This document shows, piece after piece, positions 42,128 to 50,019 of a DNA stretch of 50,021 bases. This stretch comes from Spirochaetota bacterium (GTDB taxonomy: Bacteria > Spirochaetota > UBA4802 > UBA5550). The notes below the pieces were generated by a model, which was not told the origin of the DNA, ran no database searches, and saw only the letters and a list, made by a program, of their open reading frames with translations. Positions within the stretch are counted from its first letter, which is position 1. Each line of letters starts with the position of its first letter. Made by a program: the position numbers and the translations under genes. The stretch lies in assembly GCA_017999915.1 (NCBI GenBank), contig JAGNKX010000026.1:1-50021 (forward strand), written 5' to 3'.

Positions 42128-42805
42128 TCCCTGGTCCGAGAGAAAAAGAGAATGACGGCGGAAGAGAACCTGAGAAAGCTGTTGACCGAGAAAGAGGTAT
42201 TGATCAAGGAAGTCCACCATCGCGTCAAGAACAACCTGCAGATCATCTCGAGTCTCATCAACCTGCAGTCCTACTCGATAAAAGACGAGGGAATGACCGC
42301 GATATTCAAGGAAACCCAGGGGCGTATATTGACGCTGTCGGCGATACATGAGCTGCTCTACGGTTCGGACGACCTGTCCGTCATCAGCATGAGAACCATC
42401 ATCCAGAATCTCATCGGCAATATTTCATATCTCACCGGGATCAGCGAGCGGAAGATATCCGTTGTCTATGACATCCAGGACCTTGCCGTCTCCATGGACA
42501 TCGCGATACCCGTGTCTTTGATCATCAACGAGGTGGTTACAAATTCATTTAAACACGCTTTCCCGGACAGAAGCGGGACCGTACGCATCGTATTCAATGT
42601 GTTTGATAAAAAGTATTATTCCCTGGTCATAGCGGACGACGGCGTCGGGATGGCGTCCAGCGGCAAAACCGAAGTATCGGAGACACTGGGTGTTCAACTC
42701 ATCGGCGCCCTTGTGGGGCAGCTCAATGGCAGGTATGAAGTCATCACGAAAGGAGGCACCGAGTATCGCTTTATCTTCCCTCAATCCGCCGACGGCCGAG
42801 GCTGA
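42128..42805 (+). CDS. HisKA_2 histidine kinase domain, downstream of the amber codon
   Basis: An internal ATG at 42152 would give 217 residues. H-box EVHHRVKNNLQIISSLINLQ is the HisKA_2 type; the ATPase domain has NEVVTNSFKHAFPDRSG, DDGVGM and LIGALVGQLNGRYEV. The reading frame is the same as that of the Cache half. If the amber codon is real, this soluble kinase could be made separately from 42152 but would lack its sensor. Partner regulator unknown; the single-domain receiver at 47387 is a candidate. Confidence 0.8.
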   Translation, partial: SLVREKKRMTAEENLRKLLTEKEVLIKEVHHRVKNNLQIISSLINLQSYSIKDEGMTAIFKETQGRILTLSAIHELLYGSDDLSVISMRTIIQNLIGNISYLTGISERKISVVYDIQDLAVSMDIAIPVSLIINEVVTNSFKHAFPDRSGTVRIVFNVFDKKYYSLVIADDGVGMASSGKTEVSETLGVQLIGALVGQLNGRYEVITKGGTEYRFIFPQSADGRG

Positions 42806-42879
42806 CAGCCTACGGCCAGTGTCCATGCGGCACTATTGGACATGGCGGCACGTTAAGCCAGGGATACCCTGCGCTTCGT

Positions 42880-43263
42880 TCAGCCTAAATCGGCTTTCTT
42901 CAACTCCATCCTGAGATTGACCGGCCCCGACGGGCCTGCGGCGATAAAGGGAAGGTCCACCTTGGTCTTCCCTTTATCGGCGATCTCGCGGGCAATACGC
43001 TCCGACACTTCGGTGATGCGCTCCATGGCCAACTGGTCATCGGCCAGGTTGATCTTGTTCGTTTCAAGAAAGCGGGCGATAATCACTTCGGCAACCCTGC
43101 GGCCGGCCGGGGTGCCGCCGCGCTTCACTACGGGCCCGCCAGCCGGCGGATTCTCGAAGTTGAGCTCCGATCCGCAGCCTGAGCATGTAATGACAGTGCC
43201 TGCCGCGATGGGTGCGCCGCAGACGGGGCAGGATAGGGGAACCTTTATATTGGGTGTAAACAT
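42880..43263 (-). CDS. Zinc-ribbon protein of unknown function
   Basis: The protein has 127 residues. It starts with a zinc ribbon (LSCPVCGAPIAAGTVITCSG, then CG), followed by a Pro/Gly linker and a helical C-terminal half (LADDQLAMERITEVSERIAR). GAGGAGA precedes the start. It is likely cytosolic. No family recognised. Its 5' side is the palindrome array at 43289-43508. Confidence 0.7.
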   Translation of the reverse strand: MFTPNIKVPLSCPVCGAPIAAGTVITCSGCGSELNFENPPAGGPVVKRGGTPAGRRVAEVIIARFLETNKINLADDQLAMERITEVSERIAREIADKGKTKVDLPFIAAGPSGPVNLRMELKKADLG

Positions 43264-43288
43264 GGCATTCTCCTCTAACAGTTTCCTG

Positions 43289-43508
43289 AAAAACTCCCTC
43301 CTTGGAGTTTTTGCCGACGCTTTTTAGCGCATCCTGCGCAGCGTCGGCATTCGGACATCTTGTCCAGCACATGTCGGTTTTACGAAGTGAATTCGTAAAA
43401 CCTCACATTTTTCTCGGCTAATGCCTCGAAAAATGGCGATACATCCATGTATCGTTTAGCAGTTTGCTGATTTTCATCAAACTGCTAATGATTACCGTCC
43501 CGTTCGGG
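43289..43508. repeat. Array of eight consecutive palindromes
   Basis: Eight hairpins follow one another with almost no gap: AAAAACTCC/GGAGTTTTT (43289-43312); GCCGACGCT/AGCGTCGGC (43313-43348) with GCGCA-TCC-TGCGC nested inside; GGACA-TCT-TGTCC (43353-43365); GGTTTTACGAA/TTCGTAAAACC (43376-43402); CATTTTTC/GAAAAATG (43406-43435); CGATACAT-CC-ATGTATCG (43437-43454); TTAGCAGTTTG/CAAACTGCTAA (43456-43488); CCCG-TT-CGGG (43499-43508). It fills the space between two minus-strand genes. ACATCCATGT occurs here and in the later repeats. Confidence 0.85.
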
Positions 43509-43512
43509 CGCG

Positions 43513-43977
43513 CTATTTCGGAAACCGGGAAGTATCCCAGACGAAATCACCGGTGACAAGAACCCTTTTCCCCTTGGCATCTTTCAGGGGAATCGCGCTT
43601 TTGAAAAACCCGAGAAGAGTCGGGAATTTCGGGCTCGCCTTCAGGTTCTGCGTCGTCTCCCCGGTGTAGCTTTCCGCAAACTTTTTCCCATCATGCCTTT
43701 TCAGCACGAGAAGCATATTGGCCTTGCCGGGACTCCTGGTAACGCCGGTTAGGTCCATCATCCAGAAGCTTCCCTTGAAATCCATCTGTATGAGCAGATA
43801 GGCCGGTCCCGCGTTGTGGACGATCTCGCACTTGATGCTTTTCACCTTGACATTGTCAACGGTGCCATTGAACAGGCAGGGCTGCTTTGCCTGGGAAAAT
43901 CCGTTATTTGCCATTAAAAATAATGACACCGCCACAAAGGACAGGAATGCGAAAATCTTGAACAAACCCTTTGCCAT
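43513..43977 (-). CDS. Secreted protein of unknown function
   Basis: The protein has 154 residues with a signal peptide (FKIFAFLSFVAVSLFLMANN, cleaved near FSQA). The mature part is beta-rich (VKSIKCEIVHNAGPAYLLIQ) with two cysteines that could form a disulfide. Downstream on the same strand is the palindrome array. No family recognised. Confidence 0.65.
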   Translation of the reverse strand: MAKGLFKIFAFLSFVAVSLFLMANNGFSQAKQPCLFNGTVDNVKVKSIKCEIVHNAGPAYLLIQMDFKGSFWMMDLTGVTRSPGKANMLLVLKRHDGKKFAESYTGETTQNLKASPKFPTLLGFFKSAIPLKDAKGKRVLVTGDFVWDTSRFPK

Positions 43978-44086
43978 CTTGTTTCTCCTCAGTGAAGTTA
44001 TTCATTAATGAATTAATTTGTTAAAAAATATATTCAAGCATCAGAAATATCAAGGAAATTTTTTTGCGGGAATATATGGGGCTGAA

Positions 44087-44110
44087 GGCCCCTGCCGGGC
44101 GGCAGGGGCC
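44087..44110. terminator. Strong hairpin after the acyl-CoA ligase gene
   Basis: GGCCCCTGCC pairs perfectly with GGCAGGGGCC around GGGC. It lies 11 bases after the stop codon of the minus-strand ligase gene. The T run needed for a classical terminator is missing, so termination may need another factor. Confidence 0.55.
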
Positions 44111-44120
44111 GGTAATCAAT

Positions 44121-45959
44121 TTATACCAAAAAGCTTTCGCGGCCGTTCTTCCTGAACCCTTCCTTGATCTCGAGAAATTTTTCCTTCGTCAGGGGATTAT
44201 AGGTGCTCCCGCCGCGCTCCCGGAAATAAACCTTCATATCCGGATTTTTCTCGACATTGAAGTAATCCTTCTTGTAAGGCCGCACCATGATCTTCTGCGT
44301 GTCCGTGACCGGGAAGTGATCGATGATGCGGATGTAATCAGGCATCCATTTCGGGTCCATGCCCCCTTCCTTCTGCTGCCGGAGGAGCCATTCATGGGCC
44401 TCCTCCGGGTTGAAGGCGCAGTTCTTCTTGAGCTGGACCGTCACCATGACGCGCTCGTCCGCCACGTGGCAGGGAGCGCCGTAGGCCACGGCGATATCCA
44501 CGCCGGGGATCTCCTGGGCGAAGTGGAGCACGTTCTCGGCCGAAAAGTTCTCTCCGTCCTTGCGGATCCAGTCGTCGGTGCGGCCGTTGAAGTAGAGGTA
44601 GCGCTTGCCGTTGACGACGCGAACATGGCCCAGGTCGCCCGAATGGTACATGCCGTTGCGGAACTTCTGGCTGGTGGCGCCCTTGTTGTCGAAATAGCCG
44701 TCGAACCTGAGGTTGTCCGTGCCGACCTTCCGGCATATCTCGCCGACCGCCTCGTCGTAGTTGGCGAGCTTTCCATTGGCGTCCGCCTGGCCCGGCGGGC
44801 ATTCCTTCCCCTCCTCGTCAAGGATCAGGACGTCCTTCGGCGCCTGCCCCACGCACTCGATCGGGTCGCCGGGCCTGTTGGCGGTGGTGATGACCGCCTC
44901 CGTGGAGCCGTAGATCTCGAAGATATGCTCCATGCCGAGATAACGCTTCAGGTTGATCCTGTCTATGATCGAGGCGCCGTTGCCGTAGGCCACGCGGAAC
45001 CTGTTTTTCGGATTATTGGCAAGGGCCTTCTCGATGGCCTCGCCGCTGCCATATTTCTTCTCCAGCGCGTCGATGATATAGTGGAGCGGCTGACCGACGT
45101 AGTTCAGGAAGGTCACGCCATACTCCAGCATGTCCTTTTCGAAGGCGCTGGCGCTGAATTTTCTCTTGAGCACGAAGCTGCCCCCGGCGATGAGCTGGGG
45201 CAGGATGCCGATGTACCAGGCGTTGGAGTGGAACAGCGGCATCGAGATGTATCCGCGGTCCTTGTTGGTGAGCTTCACCGCGCCCTGTACCACGAAGCCG
45301 GCGCCCACGAGCTTGATATGGGTGCAGGGAACGCCCTTGGGCATCCCCGTTGTTCCGGAGGTGTATATGACGATGACCGGGCTGAAGTTGTCCACCGGCA
45401 CCCTGTAGCGCGCGGGAACCTTCGGTTCCGATTCTTGAATGGCCTTTTCGAGGCTTCCGTACCCGGTCTTCTTTATCTCGTCGTCGGTGCCGACGCAGAG
45501 AAAGTCTTTTGGTGTTATGACAGTCATCTCGCAGGCGACCTTCGCCACTTCCTCGGCCGAATTGGTGTTGAGGATAAGGAATGACACCTTAGCCTGGTCG
45601 ATCACCTTCGCCAGTGTCTCTCCCCGGAAGCCGGTGTTGATGGCGAAGAGAATGGAGTTGCTGAGGCCCGCGGCCAGGGAGGCGAACACGTATTCCGGCG
45701 TGTTCTCCATGTAAATGCCGACGGCGAGGCGGTCATTCCTGCCCAGCTTCCCCTCCTCGACCTTCTTCTTGCGAACCGCAAGGAAGAAGTTCGCGTAGCG
45801 GCACGCCTCACGGTAGGCCTCGCCGTAGGTGTATTCACGGCCTTCGAATATAAAGAGAACGCGCTTTCTGCGCGTGATCATCAGCCACATGGTCAGCTTG
45901 ATCATGGAACGAAAATTGACAAACCACAAGAAACGCCGGAGAAAAGTTTTCAGATTCAT
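44121..45959 (-). CDS. Long/very-long-chain fatty acid-CoA ligase (FATP type)
   Basis: The protein has 612 residues. AMP-binding motif VIVIYTSGTTGMPKGV, core motif EIYGSTEAVITTANRPG and the C-terminal GRTDDWIRKDGENFSAENVL are complete. An N-terminal hydrophobic part and the length fit the FATP/very-long-chain acyl-CoA synthetase group. It activates fatty acids to CoA esters with ATP. The sirtuin at 36789 is of a type that regulates such ligases. The gene is monocistronic by its neighbours. Confidence 0.88.
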   Translation of the reverse strand: MNLKTFLRRFLWFVNFRSMIKLTMWLMITRRKRVLFIFEGREYTYGEAYREACRYANFFLAVRKKKVEEGKLGRNDRLAVGIYMENTPEYVFASLAAGLSNSILFAINTGFRGETLAKVIDQAKVSFLILNTNSAEEVAKVACEMTVITPKDFLCVGTDDEIKKTGYGSLEKAIQESEPKVPARYRVPVDNFSPVIVIYTSGTTGMPKGVPCTHIKLVGAGFVVQGAVKLTNKDRGYISMPLFHSNAWYIGILPQLIAGGSFVLKRKFSASAFEKDMLEYGVTFLNYVGQPLHYIIDALEKKYGSGEAIEKALANNPKNRFRVAYGNGASIIDRINLKRYLGMEHIFEIYGSTEAVITTANRPGDPIECVGQAPKDVLILDEEGKECPPGQADANGKLANYDEAVGEICRKVGTDNLRFDGYFDNKGATSQKFRNGMYHSGDLGHVRVVNGKRYLYFNGRTDDWIRKDGENFSAENVLHFAQEIPGVDIAVAYGAPCHVADERVMVTVQLKKNCAFNPEEAHEWLLRQQKEGGMDPKWMPDYIRIIDHFPVTDTQKIMVRPYKKDYFNVEKNPDMKVYFRERGGSTYNPLTKEKFLEIKEGFRKNGRESFLV

Positions 45960-46260
45960 GCACTACCTCTTCAAGACTTGATAATTAACGCCTGCCGCTG
46001 ATAATCCATATTGAATTATGCCGACACGGTCATGGATATAATGTCCCATCAATACATCAATAATTAATTATGGATGCTGTAAAACTCCATAATCAATCGT
46101 ATTGACTCACGCCGCCGGAGGCGGCGGGAGCAGGCACATTATTTATTAGCATTTATGCTACAGGTTTAAAATTAATCTTATCAAAATCAATCCGAATTGG
46201 ATTTGAGAGGGGGATTTGCATCATGTACATTAGCCCGGGGTTTAAACCCCGGGCCAAGAA
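45960..46260. other. Intergenic region with two palindromes
   Basis: No gene. It contains the hairpin CGCCGCC-GGA-GGCGGCG at 46110-46126 and the 22-base palindrome at 46233-46254, which lies just after the stop codon of the minus-strand membrane protein gene. Confidence 0.5.
46233..46254. repeat. Perfect 22-base palindrome
   Basis: GCCCGGGGTTT followed directly by AAACCCCGGGC. It lies seven bases from the stop codon of the minus-strand membrane protein gene. Similar palindromes occur as intergenic repeats in other bacteria. It may end transcription or be a mobile element trace. Confidence 0.7.
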
Positions 46261-46995
46261 TTACATGGATGGCGCTGCCGGTGGCGGGGCAACGTCCGGG
46301 GAGGGAGCCTGAACAGCCGCAGCCGGGCCATCGGGTTTGAGCTTCGTATAGGCCGCAGCAAACACTATCATGGTAAGGGGCATGGCGAAGAGGAGGCCTA
46401 TGAACAGGAGCAAAATCCCCCCCAGTATCATCAATCCGTTGACCATCGCCAGGAGGAACAGTTTCCCGGTGAAGCCCTTCGTGATGCGGGCGCTTTCCTT
46501 GAAGGCGTCCATCACCGCCAGGCCGTCGATGATGAGGTATGTTACCATGGAAAATCGTAAGACTACTGCGATAAGAACAACGAGGGAAACAGCGGAAACC
46601 ACAATAGTCACATAGGGAAAGAAGTTGGTAAAGCCACCATGGATTACCACGTCGATTATGAAGCCGATAAGGGGCGGCACGAACGCGGCGGCCACGATGG
46701 CCACGAAGAGCCAGTAGGCGCCGATGAAGCTGCCGAACCAGTCACCGTTAAATCCGGCGAAGAGGTCCTCGATCCGGCCCTCCCCGCCCCTGGCCGCCTT
46801 CAGCGCGAACATGGCCAGGCCCGCCGACATGACCGGCGTGACTACCACGGCGACGGCCAGGTTCACGATGGGGATGACATTCCCGATCGAGGTGATGATC
46901 CCGTATACCACGACTATGCCTATGGCGGTACCGGCGTTTTTCTTGAAGCCCTCCCACCCGCTCCTGATACAGTCACCGACGCGCAATTGTGTCAT
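46261..46995 (-). CDS. Integral membrane protein with about six helices
   Basis: About 244 residues; the second ATG at 46995 has GGAGG seven bases upstream and is favoured. The N-terminus has LRVGDCIRSGWEGFKKN, a motif of small multi-helix membrane proteins related to DUF975 and similar glycerophosphodiesterase-type membrane domains. A Pro/Ala-rich tail ends the protein. Role unknown, possibly membrane organisation or stress. Confidence 0.65.
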   Translation of the reverse strand: MTQLRVGDCIRSGWEGFKKNAGTAIGIVVVYGIITSIGNVIPIVNLAVAVVVTPVMSAGLAMFALKAARGGEGRIEDLFAGFNGDWFGSFIGAYWLFVAIVAAAFVPPLIGFIIDVVIHGGFTNFFPYVTIVVSAVSLVVLIAVVLRFSMVTYLIIDGLAVMDAFKESARITKGFTGKLFLLAMVNGLMILGGILLLFIGLLFAMPLTMIVFAAAYTKLKPDGPAAAVQAPSPDVAPPPAAPSM

Positions 46996-47109
46996 CATGG
47001 CACCTCCTGGCGCAAAGTATATGCCTCAACCATAGGCAATCAATTTTATTTTGTAAATCATTTTATTAGAGCCTGCCAAAACCCCGCGACCGGTAGCAGT
47101 CGTAAATTA

Positions 47110-47273
47110 GGGGGGCTTGGGCCATCCCGCTCGTCCGCCTCGTATAAGCAGAGCCAAATGCGACATCCTGTCGCGGCTCTGCACTCGGACCTCCTGTCCA
47201 GCGCACCATGTTGACTCGGCGGAATCGGCGACATCCGTGTCGCCTGCTCGCCGGGATGGCTCCATGCCCCCCC
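47110..47273. repeat. Composite nested palindrome, long form
   Basis: Outer arms GGGGGGC (47110-47116) and GCCATCCC (47121-47128) pair with GGGATGGC (47253-47260) and GCCCCCC (47266-47272). Inside are CCGCC/GGCGG (47135-47139 with 47218-47222), GCAGAGCC/GGCTCTGC (47148-47155 with 47175-47182) enclosing CGACA-TCC-TGTCG, a GGAC/GTCC hairpin, and GGCGACA/TGTCGCC (47227-47244). It is homologous to 49534-49639 but has an extra module at 47148-47205. Confidence 0.85.
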
Positions 47274-47328
47274 AAAAATTATACTGCTAACCCCGCAACC
47301 CGCCGCCAATACACTTTGAATTATTGAG

Positions 47329-47357
47329 TTGACTGGATGGTGTAAAACATATACATT
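47329..47357 (+). promoter_or_regulatory. Promoter of the single-domain response regulator gene
   Basis: TTGACT at 47329-47334 and TACATT at 47352-47357 with a 17-base spacer, 29 bases before the ATG. Confidence 0.55.
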
Positions 47358-47386
47358 TTAGTTATATGTATTCCGCATGAGGGGAT

Positions 47387-47779
47387 ATGGGAAAAAAAGC
47401 GATCCTGTGCGTTGATGACGAGGCGATAATCCTCAAGTCCCTTGAGTTGGAGCTGCGCTCCAACCTTGGCGGCGATTACATTTATGAATCAACCCAGAGC
47501 GCCGATGACGCCCTCCGGCTGATCGCCGGACTATCACAGGAAGGAGCCATCGGGATAACTGTGATTACCGACTGGCACATGCCGGGGGTCAAGGGCGACG
47601 ATTTCCTCGCTATTATCCGGGACAGGTATCCTTTCGTTAAAATAATCCTCATTACAGGCCAGGTTGATGACGCCTTCCTTGATCATGTTCAAAAAAACGG
47701 GATCGCTTCAAGAATTCTTCTCAAACCATGGACGACCAGGCAACTCCTGCAGGCAGTTGAAGGCTGCGATGATACATAG
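47387..47779 (+). CDS. Single-domain response regulator
   Basis: The protein has 130 residues: a receiver domain alone. CVDDE (Asp10, Asp11), phospho-acceptor Asp62 (ITDWHMPG), Thr in LITGQV and Lys in LLKPWTT are all present. There is no output domain, so it acts by protein contact or as a phosphorelay step. It may serve one of the two orphan kinases in the window (10554 or 42128). GAGGGGAT precedes the start. Confidence 0.88.
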   Translation: MGKKAILCVDDEAIILKSLELELRSNLGGDYIYESTQSADDALRLIAGLSQEGAIGITVITDWHMPGVKGDDFLAIIRDRYPFVKIILITGQVDDAFLDHVQKNGIASRILLKPWTTRQLLQAVEGCDDT

Positions 47780-48131
47780 AATTTTTCAATGTTGACGCAT
47801 TGATTTTATTAAATTTAGCTATGATCATCATTAATTCAACAAAATATTGATTATTGTTCAATTAAAATAATAATTGACTATATTGTGTTTACTGCATATA
47901 ATTGCTTAATTCATCCAGTATTAAAAAGCAATCGTACATTAAAGGATTGCTAACTGTTTTAATTGACACGGAAGAATTGAACGTGGTAATGTGTACAATA
48001 TAATAAATACATAATTGCGTCTTCAGGGGATATATTTAATTTTATATTTTATCATTATACCATTACAACAGAAATATAAATCTGTAGATGGCACTATTGT
48101 TATTTTGTATGGGGATTGTTAGGTGAGCTTT
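47780..48131. other. AT-rich leader of the vWA lipoprotein gene
   Basis: No gene in about 350 bases. It is much more AT-rich than the surrounding DNA. A TTGACA occurs at 47963-47968, but no good -10 box stands at the right distance. The long AT-rich leader may hold regulation. Confidence 0.4.
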
Positions 48132-49442
48132 ATGAAAAATAAACTGGCTGCTTTATTTTCGGCAATACTTATAGGATTACTACTACTAACGGCATGTAAA
48201 TCCGGCAAGAGACAAAGTTTATCGATACCCTTCATGCTGGTCCAGCTCGGTCTCACTGAAACAGCCTACAACTATTCCAACATTGTAATAGGCAACTACG
48301 CAGACCGAAGCTTTACCATAACCAATACCGGGAACAAAGACGGCCTCCAGGTGACTGGTTTTACTTCAAGCGATTCCGCATTCACGGTTCTTACCAACGA
48401 AGATTCTACTGACACAAAAGAAACCTGCACTACCCAATCCCTCGCCGCAGGAGCCAGTTGCACCTTCACCGTCCATTTTAAACCGACAGAGCAGAAGGAA
48501 TATAATAATGCCAATATAGCCATAGCATCAAACAATATCCTTCCGTCTTCTGTTGCAGTGTCAGGGGAAGGATGCCGTCTCAACGTTTGGATGAACAATG
48601 CCAATTTTACAAATTGCAGCGATGGTGTTGTCACAGTTGATGTTACGGCCACAAATTCCGCTGGCGCGGTTGATTTAGACTCCTTCAATCTATCACGAAT
48701 TGACGCTCCATGGCCATGGCCAACTGTTCCTTTAACTATTTCCTATGTAACACCAAGATATAATGATGATCCAATTTCCGTGGTGTTAGCGCTGGATTTT
48801 AGCAGCAGTCTCACATCGAACATAGATACCATCAGGAGCAGTGCCAAGTATTTTATTAATAATTTGAACGATAATAATGAAGCCGCTATATACTCATTTA
48901 AAATCAATATAATAAATTATCCTTCGTCATCATTTGAAAGTATTTCAACAGGAAAGAGCAATTTAACAAGTTTTATAGATACTACGCCCCCTCTTCCCGA
49001 GGGAACCGCTTTATTTGATGCCCTCTATGACTCGATAACCAGGGCAGCCTCTGGATCAAAAACCAAAAAAGCAGTTGTTGTATTATCCGACGGGGACGAC
49101 CGGGATTCCTCGAACCACACAATGGCGCAAGTGATTGCCTACGCAAAATCATTGAATATACCGATATTTACAATATTCTATGTTGATTCTGATTTTGCCA
49201 ATTTAGCAAAACCACAATACATGCATCAAATAGCGGTTGAAACCGGCGGTCAGGATTACTACACGGATACTACTACTACAACAATGGAATCGATATTCGG
49301 CCAGATCAGGAATATTATGGGGAGCAAATACGTCGTTCATTTCAGCACTGGGTCCGTCTGTACAGGTTCATTTTCTTTTAAGGTAAAGGCTGTCAGTGGA
49401 ACCGACTATGGCATCGATACGAGGACATTTATCGTGCCGTAA
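48132..49442 (+). CDS. Lipoprotein with immunoglobulin-like and von Willebrand A domains
   Basis: The protein has 436 residues from the ATG at 48132 (AGGTGA at 48121-48126; the GTG at 48123 lies in this box). Lipobox LLTAC (Cys22). Residues about 40-150 form a choice-of-anchor-D/ASH-like beta-sandwich (GNYADRSFTITNTGNKDGL, FTVHFKP). Residues about 215-400 are a vWA domain with the metal site DFSSS, a Thr in EGTALFDAL and LSDGDD. A beta domain ends the protein. vWA domains bind proteins through the metal site, so a surface adhesion or protein-contact role is likely. Lower GC than its neighbours. Confidence 0.82.
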   Translation: MKNKLAALFSAILIGLLLLTACKSGKRQSLSIPFMLVQLGLTETAYNYSNIVIGNYADRSFTITNTGNKDGLQVTGFTSSDSAFTVLTNEDSTDTKETCTTQSLAAGASCTFTVHFKPTEQKEYNNANIAIASNNILPSSVAVSGEGCRLNVWMNNANFTNCSDGVVTVDVTATNSAGAVDLDSFNLSRIDAPWPWPTVPLTISYVTPRYNDDPISVVLALDFSSSLTSNIDTIRSSAKYFINNLNDNNEAAIYSFKINIINYPSSSFESISTGKSNLTSFIDTTPPLPEGTALFDALYDSITRAASGSKTKKAVVVLSDGDDRDSSNHTMAQVIAYAKSLNIPIFTIFYVDSDFANLAKPQYMHQIAVETGGQDYYTDTTTTTMESIFGQIRNIMGSKYVVHFSTGSVCTGSFSFKVKAVSGTDYGIDTRTFIVP

Positions 49443-49533
49443 GGATGTGTTGCGGTTGTAGATACGCCTAACGAATCATCTTTCTCTGCTATTATCTCAC
49501 ATCTATCATTTCACGGTAGCTATTGTAAATTGT

Positions 49534-49639
49534 GGGGGCATGGGCCATCCCGCTCGTCCGCCTCGTATAACATCCATGTTGACTCGGCGGAATCGGCGAC
49601 ATCCATGTCGCCTTCTCGCAGGGATGGCGCCATGCCCCC
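49534..49639. repeat. Composite nested palindrome, short form
   Basis: Outer arms GGGGGCATG (49534-49542) and GCCATCCC (49544-49551) pair with GGGATGGC (49621-49628) and CATGCCCCC (49631-49639). Inside are CCGCC/GGCGG (49558-49562 with 49586-49590) enclosing AACAT-CC-ATGTT, and GGCGACAT-CC-ATGTCGCC (49595-49612). It is the short version of the repeat at 47110-47273. Confidence 0.88.
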
Positions 49640-49691
49640 CTGAAATTATACCGCTACCTCATTTCACAACCGCCAAGCGCCTGAAAAAATA

Positions 49692-49720
49692 TTGACACAA
49701 ACCGATGCTGTCTATAGGTT
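49692..49720 (+). promoter_or_regulatory. Promoter of the tRNA genes
   Basis: TTGACA at 49692-49697, then TATAGG or TAGGTT at 15-17 bases spacing. It is followed by the tRNA-Pro gene at 49730, and possibly also serves tRNA-Arg. Confidence 0.5.
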
Positions 49721-49729
49721 GATTTTTCT

Positions 49730-49804
49730 CGGGGTGTAGCTCAGCCCGGTTAGAGCGCCTGCTTTGGGAGCAGGAAGTCGGAGGTTCGAATCCTCTCACC
49801 CCGA
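49730..49804 (+). tRNA. tRNA-Pro (anticodon TGG)
   Basis: Complete cloverleaf of 75 bases: acceptor CGGGGTG/CACCCCG, D stem GCTC/GAGC, anticodon stem CCTGC/GCAGG with loop TTTGGGA giving anticodon TGG, and T loop TTCGAAT. The T stem GGAGG/CCTCT has one G-U pair. CCA is not encoded. Confidence 0.97.
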
Positions 49805-49814
49805 AAAAGCGGCT

Positions 49815-49917
49815 AATCGCGGAGGCTCATCATTCGCCCGCCTCGTAAAAACCTCGTGTTTACTCGGCGGGACCGGCGACATCCATGTCGCCTGCTCATT
49901 GATAAGCCTCCACGATT
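49815..49917. repeat. Composite nested palindrome between two tRNA genes
   Basis: Outer arms AATCG, GGAGGCT and ATCA (49815-49832) pair with TGAT, AGCCTCC and CGATT (49900-49917). Inside, CCCGCC/GGCGGG (49837-49842 with 49866-49871) encloses GTAAA/TTTAC, and GGCGACAT-CC-ATGTCGCC lies at 49875-49892. The inner part matches the other composite repeats; the outer arms differ. Confidence 0.85.
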
Positions 49918-49946
49918 GATGCCTGAAGAGAAGAATTGATTGATAT

Positions 49947-50019
49947 GCGCCAGTAGCTCAGTGGATAGAGCAACGGCCTTCTAAGCCGTTGGTCGCTGGT
50001 TCGATCCCAGCCTGGCGCG
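49947..50019 (+). tRNA. tRNA-Arg (anticodon TCT)
   Basis: Complete cloverleaf of 73 bases: acceptor GCGCCAG/CTGGCGC, D stem GCTC/GAGC, anticodon stem ACGGC/GCCGT with loop CTTCTAA giving anticodon TCT, and T stem GCTGG/CCAGC. The discriminator base is G; the window ends two bases later, so an encoded CCA cannot be judged. Confidence 0.96.

Larger units (their letters stand above)
49443..49729. other. Intergenic region with composite palindrome and tRNA promoter
   Basis: No gene. It contains the composite repeat at 49534-49639 and the promoter of tRNA-Pro. Confidence 0.5.

Noticed and set aside
44064-45584. 506-codon plus-strand frame opposite the acyl-CoA ligase
   Set aside because: It is a mirror frame of a gene with complete motifs, which is common in GC-rich DNA; its translation has no domain.
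47110-49917. Repeats as a CRISPR array
   Set aside because: The copies are far apart, lack regular spacers and consist of nested palindromes.
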